Shown: piece by piece, positions 48,026 to 59,639 of the stretch
Layout of the letters: each line of letters begins with the position of its first letter
Position numbering within the stretch: position 1 is the first letter of the stretch
NCBI GenBank assembly: GCA_025175895.1
Contig: CM046000.1
Location: 36,120,720 to 36,184,719, forward strand
DNA: 64,000 nt
DNA from: Wurfbainia villosa
Taxonomy: Eukaryota > Streptophyta > Magnoliopsida > Zingiberales > Zingiberaceae
Direction of reading: 5' to 3'
Position numbers and translations under genes: made by a program
The notes under the pieces: model-generated
The model's input: only the letters and a program-made list of their open reading frames with translations
Told to the model about the DNA's origin: nothing
Database searches by the model: none

Positions 48026-48879
48026 TAGGTGAGTTGAGTTTCTTCTTAGGTCTACAAATTAAACAAACCAAAGATGGAATATACCTATATCAATGCAAAT
48101 ATACTAGGGAATTAATTAAACGCTTTGGAATGCAAGATGCTAAAATTATTAATACCCCAATGGCAACTAATGTGAATATAGAAGAAGATGTAATCGAAAA
48201 CTCAATTGATTTAAAATACTATAGGAGCATAATAGGGAGTCTCCTTTACTTAACTGCGAGCCGACCTGATATCTTATTTGCAGTAAGTATGTGCGTAAGG
48301 TTCCAAACCTGTACCAAGGAGTCTCACCTAACTCTAGTCAAGTGTATCCTTAGATATCTAAAGGGTACACTTAATGTTGGTATTTGGTACCCTAGATCTA
48401 CTGAGTTTGAACTAACCAGCTACTCCGATTCGGACTATGCTAGTAGTAAGCTCGATAGAAAGAGTACGAGTGGTTGGTGTCTACTTCTCGGCTTGAGTCT
48501 AGTAAGTTGGTGCAGTAGGAAGCAACACTGTGTTGCCTTATCTACCACCGAAGCCAAATACATCGCGATGGGTGAGTGTGTCACTCAGCTTCTTTGGATG
48601 AACCACACTCTCCGCGACTTTAAGTTAGACTTTACAAACACTAAACTCCACGTAGATAACATTATCTCAATTAACCTAACTAAGAATCAGATATGTCACT
48701 CTAGGACCAAACATATAGAGGTCAAACACCATTTCATTCGAGAATATGTGGCCAACGGAGCCATACAACTCGAATACATCGAATCGAAGTCTAACTTGGT
48801 AGACCTATTTACTAAACCCCTACCCGAAGCTGAATTCAGTCTATTAAGACGAAAATTGGGCATCTGCGTAGTAGAATAG
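48021..48879 (+). pseudogene. E reverse transcriptase end and RNase H
   Basis: Long open segment continuing E after F. It contains SFFLGLQIKQTKDGIY, YRSIIGSLLYLTASRPDI, SDSDYASSKLDRKSTSGW, STTEAKYIAMGECVTQLLW, DNIISINLTKN, RTKHIEVKHHFIRE and a DLFTKPLPEAEF end, the RNase H layout of Sirevirus-type copia. It is open by itself but cut off from its N-terminal half by F, so it is non-functional. Confidence 0.9.
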
Positions 48880-49978
48880 GAACTTATAAATTATATTTTC
48901 TTACTACTATTTCTTACTTTTCATTTTTATGGAACTAGCATAGGACATACCTTAGATATCATGCACCTATAGATTTAAGGAGCCAATACATCTCACAACA
49001 CATAGGACTAATGTGTTTGTGTATTTAGCCACGTAGATGGGCGTGAGATGTTAGGACCTCACTCCTAGTTCCAGATGTAGAGCTAGTGCATCGCCATGAA
49101 CCACGAAGTATAATCATATATATTAACCGACTCTGACCCGGACTGGTTGATCTTTCATATCAATCAAGCCAAATATGAGTTGAACATTTTATAGATGAGC
49201 TTATTTTCAGTATATTATTTTCAAAATAATATGGAACATGCTTGGACATTAAATTTATTTTTGTTTTTCGCACACCCCCACTCTTTTCGATATATGGCAA
49301 AAGGGGGAGAAAAGGCCAAAGTTAAGGGATCAAAACAAATTTTTGATAACTTAACTCACTTCATATTTATTCACATGGCCAAATGTTACTTAACTTGTTT
49401 TTGTTAAAAAGGCCAAAGTTAAGGGATCAAAACAAATTTTTGATAACTTAACTCACTTCATATTTATTCACATGGCCAAATGTTACTTAACTTGTTTTTG
49501 TTAACAAAAAGGAAGTAAAGGCCAACTCACTTCATATTTATTCACATGGACAAAGGTTAAGTAAATGTTTACTTAACTTTAAGTTAAAAAGGAAGTAAAG
49601 GCCAAGTTAAGAGAATTCTTAACTTAAACTTATTTTTAAACACTATGGCCAAACGTTAATGTTTTACTTAAAGGAGGAGAAAGGGCCAAGTTAAGAAGTC
49701 CTCTTAACTTAAACATTTTACTAAGACCAACTTTAAGCAATGTTAATTACTTAAACTCTTCCTAAATAGCAACCCTCAAGGGGGAGGATTAAGGTCTTCT
49801 TTCAAGACTCACCCTCAATCAAGGGGGAGATTTTCCCAAGGGGGAGTACTTGAAGAAAATCCTTACTACTCCTACTTAATCTTTATTATTATTGTTTCTC
49901 ATGCACATTATTATTCTTTATGCATGCCATTTTGTTAACTTTGTATGTGGGTTTGCCATAGATCAAAAAGGGAGAGAT
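48880..49978 (+). other. E 3' non-coding region with repeated polypurine tracts
   Basis: AAAAGGGGGAGA at 49299-49310, AAGGGGGAGG at 49778, AAGGGGGAGA at 49821 and AAGGGGGAG at 49838. The terminal AAAAAGGGAGAGAT at 49965-49978 adjoins the 3' LTR and is identical to that of N1. Multiple tracts are a Sirevirus trait. Confidence 0.82.
49314..49560 (+). repeat. 97-bp tandem duplication in E 3' region
   Basis: The unit starting GGCCAAAGTTAAGGGATC occurs at 49314 and 49411, with a partial third copy from about 49519. Confidence 0.9.
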
Positions 49979-50390
49979 TGTTGGTGCAGTAGGCACCTAA
50001 GTCGAACCTAAGTTTTCATTATAGCAAACGATACAAAGTTAAGCTCATATTGTTTTCTCATGAACTAAATCGAGTGTGCAGAAAAATGCCAACGCTGGAG
50101 CTGAAGGCTAGCGACACCCGGAGGAAGCCGCGGTGGTCGGGCAACACTCGAGTGATTTCAGAGGGAGTCAAAGGAATCGAGTGGAAGGCCGGAAGCGAAA
50201 GCGACATAGTAAGTATCGAGGTAAGCTCATGTGTATGCGAGAGTAAGTGAGGTTGTATCCTCTTTACGGAGATGATCTTAAGCGTAGATCCGACCCAAGA
50301 CATCCTATAGGTGGTCTAGGTCGAGATCGGACGGTCAGAGGCCGTCGAAATAAGGTTTTTGTTAAGATAACTTTGCCTTGCAGCTAGCAT

Positions 50391-50501
50391 CAGTCGACTG
50401 CCAGCTTGGAGGACTCGACTGTCATCCATCAGTCGACTGCCTGCGGTCTGCATTCGACTGATGTTGCCATCAGTCGACTGATGATGTCCATCAGTCGACT
50501 G
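50391..50501 (+). promoter_or_regulatory. Phased GTCGAC palindrome array in E U3
   Basis: CAGTCGACTG at 50391, 50430, 50471 and 50492, plus degenerate copies GACTCGACTG at 50412 and CATTCGACTG at 50451. That gives six sites about 20 bases apart, ending about 110 bases upstream of the TATA box at 50609. Confidence 0.75.
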
Positions 50502-50608
50502 ATGGTCAATGATCAGCCTCGAGGAGTCAAGCTTTATCACCATTTTTCAAGGAGTCTTGTGCCCAATTCCTATTAGTTGAAGATCCTCTCATAAAGGGGC
50601 TCAAGGGC

Positions 50609-50617
50609 TATAAAAGG
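50609..50617 (+). promoter_or_regulatory. TATA box of E 3' LTR
   Basis: TATAAAAGG, same context as 33774-33782. Confidence 0.7.
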
Positions 50618-51122
50618 AGGGCCTCTTCTAGGGTTTTTCATCAACTCTAAGTGCTCAAAAGCCTCTGCAACTCTGCGATTCTCCGACGACTCTACGACGA
50701 ATTGTTGTCAACAACCCTAGCTTAGTTTCTATTCTTTAGTTGTTGGTATTTTACTTTGTCGTCTCTTTAATATTGCAATTCCTTTTATTAATCGAGGTTT
50801 TCTATTGTTGCACTTTACATTAATAGAAGAGAGGGTTTGTCTCTCTATCTTTCCTTTCGAAGGTTTTTTTTGTAATCGTCAAACTCCTACCTCTAACGAG
50901 GAGGAGTGTATTTAGTGAATTGCTCTCCGTGCGTGATCAAGGATCACTAGGGCCTTGGAGTAGTAGTCGAAGGATACGAACCAAGTAAAAAATCTATTTG
51001 TCTCTTTTAGTTTTCATTTATCTTTCCACTACGTATAATTGTCTTGAAATGAATTCGAACGAAATAAAAGGTTTATCGCTATTCACCCCCCCCCCCCTCT
51101 AGCGATCCGCTTTGATCCAACA

Positions 51123-51249
51123 CCTGTGGGATCGATAATCTTTTATTACTTGACGACATCCATGCACTTGCGGGCATTGAGCGCGAGCGCACACTTCAAA
51201 TTCTCAACGGTCTCCGTCGTGAGATTTGAGGTCGCGTTCACGTACATCA
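51123..51249 (+). repeat. D 5' LTR, right part
   Basis: Resumes exactly at the E boundary and matches 57719-57845. Confidence 0.87.
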
Positions 51250-51255
51250 AGTTTT

Positions 51256-51274
51256 TGGCGTCGTTGTTGGGGAC
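51256..51274 (+). promoter_or_regulatory. Primer-binding site of D
   Basis: TGGCGTCGTTGTTGGGGAC closely resembles the Athila/Tat site TGGCGCCGTTGCCGGGGA (Asp-tRNA type). The differences are C-to-T-like changes. Confidence 0.75.
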
Positions 51275-51639
51275 TGATCGATTCGATATCGAATCGAGAA
51301 GTGGAAAATAGGATTGGACTTAGGATTAGATTTATTTACTTGTTTATTTTTTTTTTAGTTTGCTTCATTTATTTTAGTTTTATATTTTCCATATTTATAT
51401 TTAGTTTTTCTTTTTATTTTAGGAGTAGTTTTCTATTTTCTTATTGCCTCTTTGATTTTATTAGCTAGATTTGTTTATTTCCTATTTCTTAGTATTATGT
51501 AGCACTCCTATTTTTTGTGGCTCAGTTATTCGTATGCTTAGACGCTTAGGATCGAAAAGCATGATTTCGATCGACTTAGAAATCGAATGAACCTTTCATT
51601 GCCAGAAAGCAGAACAAAAGAGGATGGAGGACTAAGCTG
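51275..51639 (+). other. D leader
   Basis: T-rich untranslated sequence with no feature beyond low-complexity TTTATTT runs at 51340-51480. Confidence 0.5.
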
Positions 51640-52868
51640 CATCCGAAGTACATATAGGTAGCCAACCTCTGTGGAATTACGCAGCTCCTAGCGCTAGAGG
51701 ATTTAGGTCGAGTATAGATGGACCATCTATTTTGGCAAACAACTTTAAACTTAAACCAACACTTATACATATGGTCTAGCAGAGTCAATTCAGGGGAGCT
51801 GCAACTGAAGACCAGAACCGGCACCTAGAGGCATTTTTGGAAATTTGCTCAACAATGAAGATGAACGGAGTCCCTGTTGACACGATCCGCCTGAGCCTAT
51901 TCCCATTCTCATTGCAGGATAAGGCTAAGGCATGACTTCACTCCCTACCTTCGGGAAGCATCACTACATGGGAGCAATGCGAGCAGCAGTTTTTGAACAA
52001 ATACTTCCCACCAAGCAAGACTGCTCACATGCGCCATCTTATCGTGAGCTTCCATCAGAAGGAGGGGGAGTCCTTATTTAAAGCTTGGGATCGCTACAAG
52101 GGGCTACTCTACCAATGCCCCCACTACATACTGGAAAGGTGGCTGGTGATCCACATCTTCTACAATGGGATCACGCATGCCACGAAGATGTCCCTGGATT
52201 CTGTTGCACAAGGAGCACTTATGAATAATACCATAGAGGAATCGGAAGAGCTGATAGAAGAGGTGGCCCATAACCACCATCAGTGGTCTTCCGAACGTGG
52301 TCAACTAGCTCATATAGCGGGACGATACACTATCAACTCCATGGACCACCTAGCAGTAAGGATGGACACACTCAGTAGACGTTTCGAATCTTTGAATCCT
52401 TCATCTGCATGCGCGGCCATTGACTTTGGAGAGGGAGCAGCAGCATATCGAGAGGACCACTATGAAGGGTAGGGAACCTCAGAAGATCATATTGAGCATG
52501 TTGATGCGGTTGGGGACTATAATCAAAGGCCCAATAACCCATACTCTAGTACCTACAATCCCAGATGGAGGAATCACCCGAATTTCTCCTATAAGAATAA
52601 CTCGGGAAACTTCCAACCATCAGGAGGGTATGGGCAGCAGTTGGACAATGGGCAGCAACCACAGAAGTCCAGACTGGAACTGATGATGGAAGACTTCATT
52701 GCTACCCAAACTAAGACCAATGAGGAATTTCGTTGCCAACATCAGAAATCTGAAGAATCACTCAGAGACTTGAAGGCCACCGTTGACGGCCTTGCAAGTC
52801 ACACAAGGATGTTGGAGACACAAGTGGCCCAGATAACCCAAACAGTATCGCAAACTATGAAGAGCTAG
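51640..52868 (+). pseudogene. D Athila Gag, disrupted
   Basis: Retrotransposon gag domain of the Athila clade: DTIRLSLFPFSLQDKAKA near 51880, LHSLPSGSITTWEQ, then FLNKYFPPSKTAHMR (near 52000), GESLFKAWDRYKGLLYQCPH, FYNGI and GALMNNTIEESEELIEEV. A YNPRWRNHPNFSYKNN-type basic segment lies near 52550 and a coiled-coil region near 52700-52860. Nonsense codons lie near 51778 and 51934 (TGA where a Trp is expected) and at 52470-52472. Confidence 0.85.
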
Positions 52869-52907
52869 CCATCATTACCTGAGCAGAGTCAAGCTAAAGA
52901 GGAAGGA

Positions 52908-53507
52908 GTGGGGCAGAGTAGCAAATTCGCCAAGGGGTGTGTAGCTATGATTTCCACCCAACCTGACCAAGTTGAAATTGAAGATAAGATTCCACCACAA
53001 CTTGAGGACCCAGGTGAATTTGTTATCCCCTGCTCGATTTATGGGGAAAGCCTCGATGAAGCACTGTGTGACTTGGGGTCATCAATAAGTGTGATGCCCT
53101 ATGCATACTATCTGAAGATGGGATTGAATGGGCTCCAACCAGCGAATCTTAGTATTCGTATGGGGGGCGACTCAGTCAAGGAACCCATCGGCTTGCTAGC
53201 ACACATGTCTGTGGTTGTCGATAATTTTGTGATACCCACAAACTTCATCATACTAGACACAAGACCCAATCCCTAGAATCCTATCATTTTGGGAAGGACT
53301 TTTCTGGCAACTACGGGAGCGTGCATAGATGTTAAGGGACATCAGATCTCCCTAGAGGTAGATGGGGAGATCATCCTCTTCAGCCTTTCAGAATGTAGAG
53401 CCCCCTACGTAGATGGCTTCACATTCAGCAGGTTAAAGCCGAGGCCCCCAGATGAAGATTCCGAGACAGATGAATGGAGGTTCACTGAACCTCCGGAGCC
53501 AAGTTGA
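52908..53507 (+). pseudogene. D Athila aspartic protease, disrupted
   Basis: Retroviral-type aspartic protease: FVIPCSIYGESLDEALCDLG then SSISVMPYAYYLKMGL. The active-site triad reads DLG, as in Athila relatives. The flap-like segment and the IILGRTFLATTGACIDV end follow. One in-frame TAG at 53274-53276 splits it. Sequence normally leading into RT is missing after 53507. Confidence 0.85.
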
Positions 53508-53980
53508 TAATGGAGTGTGGTCGAGCTAAACGACCTTAAATAAAGCACTTCTTGGGAGGCAACCTAAGTTTAGTTTTTAGATTTCCCTTTGATTGTATTG
53601 CATGCATTTAGTTAATTTGAACTTTGATTTCCATTTCATTGAGCATTAGGACTAGAAAAGAACTTTGTTAGGTAAAAATAAAATCCATATTAGCTTACAC
53701 GATGAGGCGTATGAAGAAATTCAGAAAAAGGAGAGAAAAAAGGCGTCACACGGCCTAGCCGTGTGTTTTCCCATGACCGTGCCTGACTGACCCGAGGCAC
53801 ACACGACCTGCCCATGTGTTTTCACACGGCCGTGTCGCACAAGGGTTAAGTAGGGTAAGCCGTGTATTTTCGCCCCATTTGTGTCGTGTGCTTCAATTTC
53901 TCTTGCCTTAGCCATGTGGTTTCTTCTTCCCCACCACCTAGAAGCTTTTCTAACCTTCAAGGAAGCCAAAAGAAGCAAGG
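53508..53980 (+). other. D spacer at the site of the pol deletion
   Basis: Shortly after protease comes AAAGCACTTCTTGGGAGGCA, a word that in Athila elements lies after pol. The segment 53740-53860 has repeated CACACGGCC/GGCCGTGTG-like words in both orientations. Confidence 0.6.
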
Positions 53981-55525
53981 ATGAGGAGGACCAAGCATGT
54001 GACACCTCGATTCGGTGCTTCAGAGCGACGAGCAAGGAGAACTGACACCCCTCAAGCTCCGGAGGAGGGTAACGCTCTACCAACCCTTCTTTTTCACAAC
54101 AATGAACATAGATATAGATATAATATGCTTTCTACTCGTAAACTCACTGTTACTAGGTACCTTGATGAAGATTTGCTAGAGTCCTTAGGGTTGTTGGGTG
54201 ACATTCAAGCCCAATTTGCAAAAATAGGGTGGAAAGAGATAATGGGAATAAGACACCTAACCTACCCTAGGATAGTTCTAGAATTTTTGAGTTCCTTAGA
54301 GGCAGAAATTTTAACGGATAGAGAGAGCGAAGAGGGTAGGATAACTTTTAGGATATTTAACATTGATCATGAATGGACCCTCCACAAATGGAATTCATGC
54401 TTTGGCTTGTCGAGTGGAGGAGAGAGAAGAATCCCTATTGGGTTTAACTCTTGGATATTTTGGACCGAGTTGACGGGGGAGTACGCTTATGACCCTTCTA
54501 GGGCCAAAGCATCACGTCTCTAAAATCCCTTTTTCCGATACCTCCACCAAATCATGGCCAGTACTATATTTGGTCGTGGGGAGAGTGACGGTGTAGTAAG
54601 AGCTAGCGAGCTACTCTGCCTCTGGGACATGCTACAAGAAAGGAGTAGCATCGATGTAGGGTCCCACTTCATTAGACACTTAGTGAAGATGGGCAAAGCA
54701 ACAAGAGGAGAGATTAATGTGGGAGGCCTACTTACCCATTTTTGCCATAGGATGGGGTATAATTACACTACATTAGAGAGTATACAGGGGAGCCCTAGGA
54801 TCGACCTAGGAGTGTGCATGGCGATGAAAATGATTGTAAGAGAGGGACACTCCTTATGCTTTGTAAGGAAAAACCTGACGGCCCTTAGGCTCCGCGACCC
54901 TGATAGTACCACCATCACAACACGCGCCAACTGGCACTTGGACCTGATAGTGGAGTCCCCGCCACATGAGGGACCATCCACATCGGCCCCCATCTCTCCC
55001 CCTTTACATCACTCTCCCTCCAGTCCACACATGCATAGGAGCCCACCTAGTCCACGTCGACATGAGCCTGCACCTGCACCACCACCTTTTTCTACTTTTG
55101 AGCAGGATGCAGGTACGTCGACCTATGATTTCTCGGAGTTCCGATCATGCCTCGATGATATATACACCGAGCAACAGACACAGAGGCAACGATGGGAGTA
55201 GCAGAGCGCCTACACACAGGTGGAGTTCCAGGGCTTTCGGGAGCACTTCCAGCGGGTTGAGGAGTTCTACGACGAGGCCCACATCTACTTCCAGGAGGAA
55301 GCTGCCCATCGCCAGGATGAGGCCGCCTACCGCCAGGAGATGCGGCAACACATGCATGCCCAGCAGGCACAGTGGGCTAGGGAGTAGGAGCACCGAACAA
55401 CCACTGCATCCACCAGCTCTCAGATCAACCACATGTACATGTGGCATCAGCGGCTCAGCAGCAGGTTCTCCCAGGCTCCCAAGATGCCGAGGCTTGTAGA
55501 CTTTCCACCTCGTCCACCATACTAG
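53981..55525 (+). pseudogene. D third ORF, ATHILA ORF-1 type
   Basis: Matches in pattern the ATHILA ORF-1 family (PF03078): TRYLDEDLLESLGLLGDIQ near 54155, LTYPRIVLEFLSSLEAEI, an RITFRIFNIDHEWTL segment, then FGRGESDGVVRASELLCLW and INVGGLLTHFC. Next come a proline/histidine-rich region (54970-55100) and a QRWE-to-MYMWHQRLS tail. It occupies the 3' position, where an env-like ORF is described for some Athila elements; the function of this family is unknown. In-frame stops lie at 54521, 55199 and 55385; the natural stop is at 55523-55525. Confidence 0.75.
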
Positions 55526-56509
55526 AGGTATACTTTCATTTAAGTCTGGGGGACCCCAAATTTTATTTTGTTTCTAGCAGTATTTTCTTTCCTGATATTT
55601 GCATCTTTGTTGGCATTCATTTGTTCGTGCATAGGTTGTTGAGTTTCTTTCAGCACTTAGTTTTTGCTATCTGTAAAGCTAGCTCAGTAGTAATTTTTAG
55701 AGTTTTCTTCATGAGTTGTTTCCATGAGTAGTGTAACTTCATTTACCTCGTGGTATTTTATTTTATTGGCTTTGAATGAATATTCTAGACTTACACTGGT
55801 TAGCTTCTATTTTTACACCTATACATGTCAAACATTCTGAAAGGGATAATCTAGTACATACCTAGTTATGATTCATCTCAGTAGTCTAGTATATTGGAAT
55901 CCATAGGTGACCCTAAGACTAGCATTTTAGTTACTGGAGATTCTCGGATTGTGTAAGACCATTCGAAAATATCAAAATGCAGTGAGCCAAAAAATAAAAA
56001 AAAAAGAGAAAGGAAAAGAAAAGAGAAATAAGAGAGAGAGAAAAAAATGAAAAAAAAAAAGAAAATGAGAGAGAGAGAGAGAGAGATTATGAGGGATAAA
56101 AACAGTTGTCGTGGGTAGAAATGGCTAGGTGCCCCTTTGAGACCGAGTTAGGTTACTGGGGAAACACCTACTAATTTCTCTCAATACTGAGCACGCCTTT
56201 GAGACTTTGTGTTAGATATAGGGAACGACCCTCGCTTTGGGCAGGTAAGTGCCTAAGAGCCGGAGACCTTAGGAAAGCTATAGGATGACGACTTAACTCA
56301 CCATGGAATGAGTATCCCCTAAGAATGATTCGCTTGGCACCAGCACGAGGAGCTAATTTAGTGAATTTCTAGAATATATTTATTTTGCTTTGATTGCAAA
56401 TACCACTTGATAAATTTAATTAACATGCTAGTATGGAACGATATCCTTTTAAAATTTCATGGCACTGAGGTTTGCTTGAGGACAAGCAAAGATTTAAGTC
56501 TGGGGGAAG
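55526..56509 (+). other. D 3' non-coding region
   Basis: A-rich and (GA)n tract at 55985-56090. GCTTGAGGACAAGCAAAG near 56475 and the TGGGGGAAG polypurine tract at 56501-56509 are typical Athila 3'-end words. Confidence 0.75.
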
Positions 56510-57845
56510 TGATGTGAGCAAAACATATAGGGTTTTAGGAGTTGTTTTCGCTCACATCTCATTACATTTCATGTTAGTTTCATGCGTATGTTACTTTGTC
56601 TTGCATGCATTTCCTATTTTCTGGCTTGGAGATCTGCTCTTTGTACTTTTGCATGCAGGATAGCATTCCGGGGGAAAAGGTGCACTTTCGGAGCAAAAGA
56701 AGGGCATTTTGCAGCAAGATGCAGAATGGGACACAACTAGGGTGTGTGGCTACACATGGCCATGTCCAATGGGCGAGATCAGCCACCCCAGGGCCGCACA
56801 TGGCCTGACCATGTGAAAACACACAGCCGTGTGACAGCCCAGTAGATTGACGCGATTAGGTTTTTTTCATTATTTTGTAGCAATTCGATGTGATGTCTAT
56901 ATAAGGAGAGCTCCGCACAAACACTAGGGGGGAGGCATGACGGCTAGGATGGCACATCGAAGCTCTAAAAAGATTCGGAAACTCACAACGGGGAGGAAGA
57001 ATGTCGTCGGAGATCCAAGTTCTGCACTTCAACGTCAGAGAGAAGGCCACTTCGGCATTGTAACATCTTGTTTTTACATTTTATTTCTGATATATTCGGA
57101 CATGAACATGCCTTGTGATTCTCCTCTTCTATATATGGAGAAGTTCCTTCGATTCTAGGATTAGGGAGTACCTTGTGTACTCATGACATGTTGCTTCAAA
57201 TTGAATTCTATTTTCGAGTTTGAATTTACAATTGGAAATTGTTTATACCAATATCTATGCGTATTTGGTTTTCTACCTGCTGTGCTTAGGCGATACGAGG
57301 GGTGACAAGAAACCTAGGGGTAAACCTGATCTCCTGTAACCGTGGGTAGAAGGATGTGATGGAACTGGAAATGGTTCGTCGCAGGGATTATTTTGGTATC
57401 CTCATACCGCCTATCCTGTCCTTGTAAGGCAGAGATATCTCCCGATGGATGCGGTGGCTCATCGAGAGAGTGTATGATGCCCCTTCCACAAAACCATAGT
57501 TAGACATTTAGATAATGCCCAGTTGATAGCATGTTTTGCGACACACAAGCGAAATTGAAGTCCTAGAATCCCTCTTAAAGATCTCGGCATGCTCCTTTCT
57601 TCCTCCGTGTGACAATGTACTAGAGTTTAGTCCACCGACAACCCTCGCAATCGAAACCTTTAGATTTTACTTCCGAACAATTTCACCCACTGAACAAATC
57701 GGTACTCGAATCTCAGCCCCTGTGGGATCGATAATCTTTTATTACTTGACGATATCCATGCACTTGTGGGTGTTGAGCGCGAGCGCACGCTTTGAGTCTT
57801 CGACGGTCTCCATCATGAGATTTGAGGTCACATTCACGTGCATCA
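56510..57845 (+). repeat. D 3' LTR
   Basis: 1336 bases, TGATGTGAGC to GTGCATCA, with TATATAAGG at 56898-56906. Confidence 0.9.
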
Positions 57846-57850
57846 CCTAT
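57846..57850. repeat. Target-site duplication of D, right copy (CCTAT)
   Basis: Identical to 32829-32833. Confidence 0.88.
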
Positions 57851-58230
57851 CGATATGGTACTTTGGCCTTTCCAATTGACTGGACCTGGTCTAGTCCACT
57901 CCAAGTCAGCTGGCTCTGTTCCTCCGTAACTCTAGAATTTTCTATCTCAGTCGTCTGATCCCGGTCCAATCACTTGGAACACCTGCCATCTAAGTCACAA
58001 TATCTTTAGTCGAACTCCAGCTTGCCTTGCAAACTTGGCATCCCAATCATCTTGACTTAGTCCAGTCGACTAGGCTTGAGGTGCTTAGACTTTGTCCAAT
58101 CACTTGGAGGCCTACAAGACAGAGTTAGCACAATACATTACATAATATCACTAAGCAGTAGTAATACTTCCCAATCTCGACCTCCGAGTTCAGCACAAAC
58201 CCTCCATCAGAACGATGCCTACCTTGTCCC
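57851..58230 (-). repeat. K LTR, continuation (U3 side)
   Basis: Resumes LTR K after D; joining 32833 to 57851 gives uninterrupted LTR-like sequence. It contains CAGTCGACTAGG near 58065. It ends where LTR G begins; GTCCC (58226-58230) is the candidate left target duplicate of G, whose partner is outside the window. Confidence 0.45.
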
Positions 58231-59116
58231 TGATAGGACCGGTAACTACGCAAGAGGAGGGGATATATTAGTTTTTTTTCTTTATAAAAAATAACACAAC
58301 GCAGCAGAACCGAACAAACACGACTACACAATCACAAACGACACAACCAACTCACAAGCAACCAATAAAAAATAATGACACAGTCGATTTTACTTGTTTC
58401 ACAACTCTCTCCTAGAGATGCTAATTCAAGCCCTACCTCTACCTCTTCTCCTTTTTGAAGTGAACTTTAAAGGTGGAGAAACCTCTTAAATGACTTACAA
58501 ATTACATATTTTCTAGATACGAATTGAAAACTAGAATCTGAATGAAATAAAGAGCAATAGACATAACTAGAACCTTCATAGATATGTGATTTTACATGAA
58601 CATGAATAGAAAGCCAAGTAACAAAACCAACAACAAACACCCTTACAGTCAAGATGAGGAATCGACGAGACAATCACAAATGCAGCAACGATTCTAGGTT
58701 GACACGGACTGCAGTTGATCTGGGCATTTACAGTAGGAGCAGTAAGCGCAACTTTGATCATGAGAGCGATCAACCAAGAGCAGGAAGTCTGAAGTCGAAT
58801 CGTTGTCAATCCAGAGCAAGAAAACAGAGCAGAGCGTTGTATCAGATCACCTTCTCGAAGAGAACTCCTTCCCTATTTTTGTTTCTGTGCAAGCCCTAAT
58901 CACCACGATACTTGGTCTGATCTCCAATCATCAATGTATATGTAATCGCTGAAGCATGGAAAACGACTTTGATACATAGTATTTGGTCATCCAATCCCTG
59001 TAAATTCGAGCGAGATCCTGTAAATACCAACCATGCGTAGAAACAGATAGAATTTCTTGCCAGAATCGTTAACTCATTTCCCACCAGTCGAGCGCGTCTT
59101 TAATTTGTTCGCTTTT

Positions 59117-59490
59117 GCAAAGAGCTAGTCGAGGCGTTGCCTCGATTGCATAGGTCAAAACACAATTTTATTCTGCTACAGTCGAGCCGATAGTCGAACT
59201 GGCCTTGCTTCTGTTCGCAACTGCCCATAACTAGTTGAGGCGTCGGCTCGACTGCACCAGTCGAACCATATATGGTTCACAATTTTATCCTGCATCAGTT
59301 GAGGCACTAGGAGAGTGCATCTTGCATCTGTTTGCATATGCTCAGGATCAGTCGAGGTGTCGCCTTGACTATGACTCATCCTATAGCATTCGAGCTTCGA
59401 CTATCACCGCTGACTGCTACACAAGTCTAGTCGAGGCACTGCCTCGACTACTCCAGCCCAGTCGAGGGGCCGACTTGACTGTCCCTTGCC
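59117..59490. repeat. AGTCGAGGC...GCCTCGACT inverted repeats in G LTR
   Basis: Imperfect hairpins such as AGTCGAGGC-gttGCCTCGATT near 59127 and AGTCGAGGCACTGCCTCGACT near 59430, with variants near 59230, 59350 and 59460. Similar words recur in the G internal region (60510-60815). Confidence 0.7.
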
Positions 59491-59639
59491 AACGACAAGT
59501 TTCTTCGCCTGATGAATGCAATACGTGCAACAATTAAGGTGTCAACTCATTGTTGTCCTTAAGACCTATTATTTCAGTCAGCTCTAAGACTAAAACACGC
59601 CTAGTAAAGACTCTACCCAGAGACCCTTTACTTGCCAAT

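Larger units (their letters stand above)
33742..51122 (+). mobile_element. E: Sirevirus-like Ty1/copia element, carrying F
   Basis: Met-tRNA primer site, gag, protease, integrase, RT, RNase H, repeated polypurine tracts and a full 3' LTR in normal copia order. The 5' LTR lacks its first ~598 bases. The deletion also took ~332 bases of the surrounding D LTR, so no left target duplication survives; CCTGT follows the 3' LTR. Several stops show it is not autonomous. Without F it would be about 8.3 kb. Confidence 0.88.
49979..51122 (+). repeat. E 3' LTR
   Basis: 1144 bases from TGTTGGTGCAG to GATCCAACA. A run of C near 51087-51097 may be length-uncertain. Confidence 0.9.
32834..57845 (+). mobile_element. 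D: Ty3/gypsy Athila element, internally deleted, carrying E and F
   Basis: LTRs start TGATGT and end ACATCA or GCATCA, and the insertion is flanked by a perfect CCTAT duplication. The 5' LTR (32834-33741 plus 51123-51249) is split by element E. An Asp-tRNA-like primer site (51256), Athila gag, Athila protease, an ATHILA ORF-1-type protein and the CTTGAGGACAAGCAAAG...GGGGGAAG 3' end identify the clade. Reverse transcriptase, RNase H and integrase are absent between protease and the third ORF. Without the nested elements D would be about 7.6 kb. Confidence 0.88.

Noticed and set aside
51087..51097. C homopolymer as a feature
   Set aside because: The run at this place differs between the two E LTRs; more likely slippage or sequencing length error.
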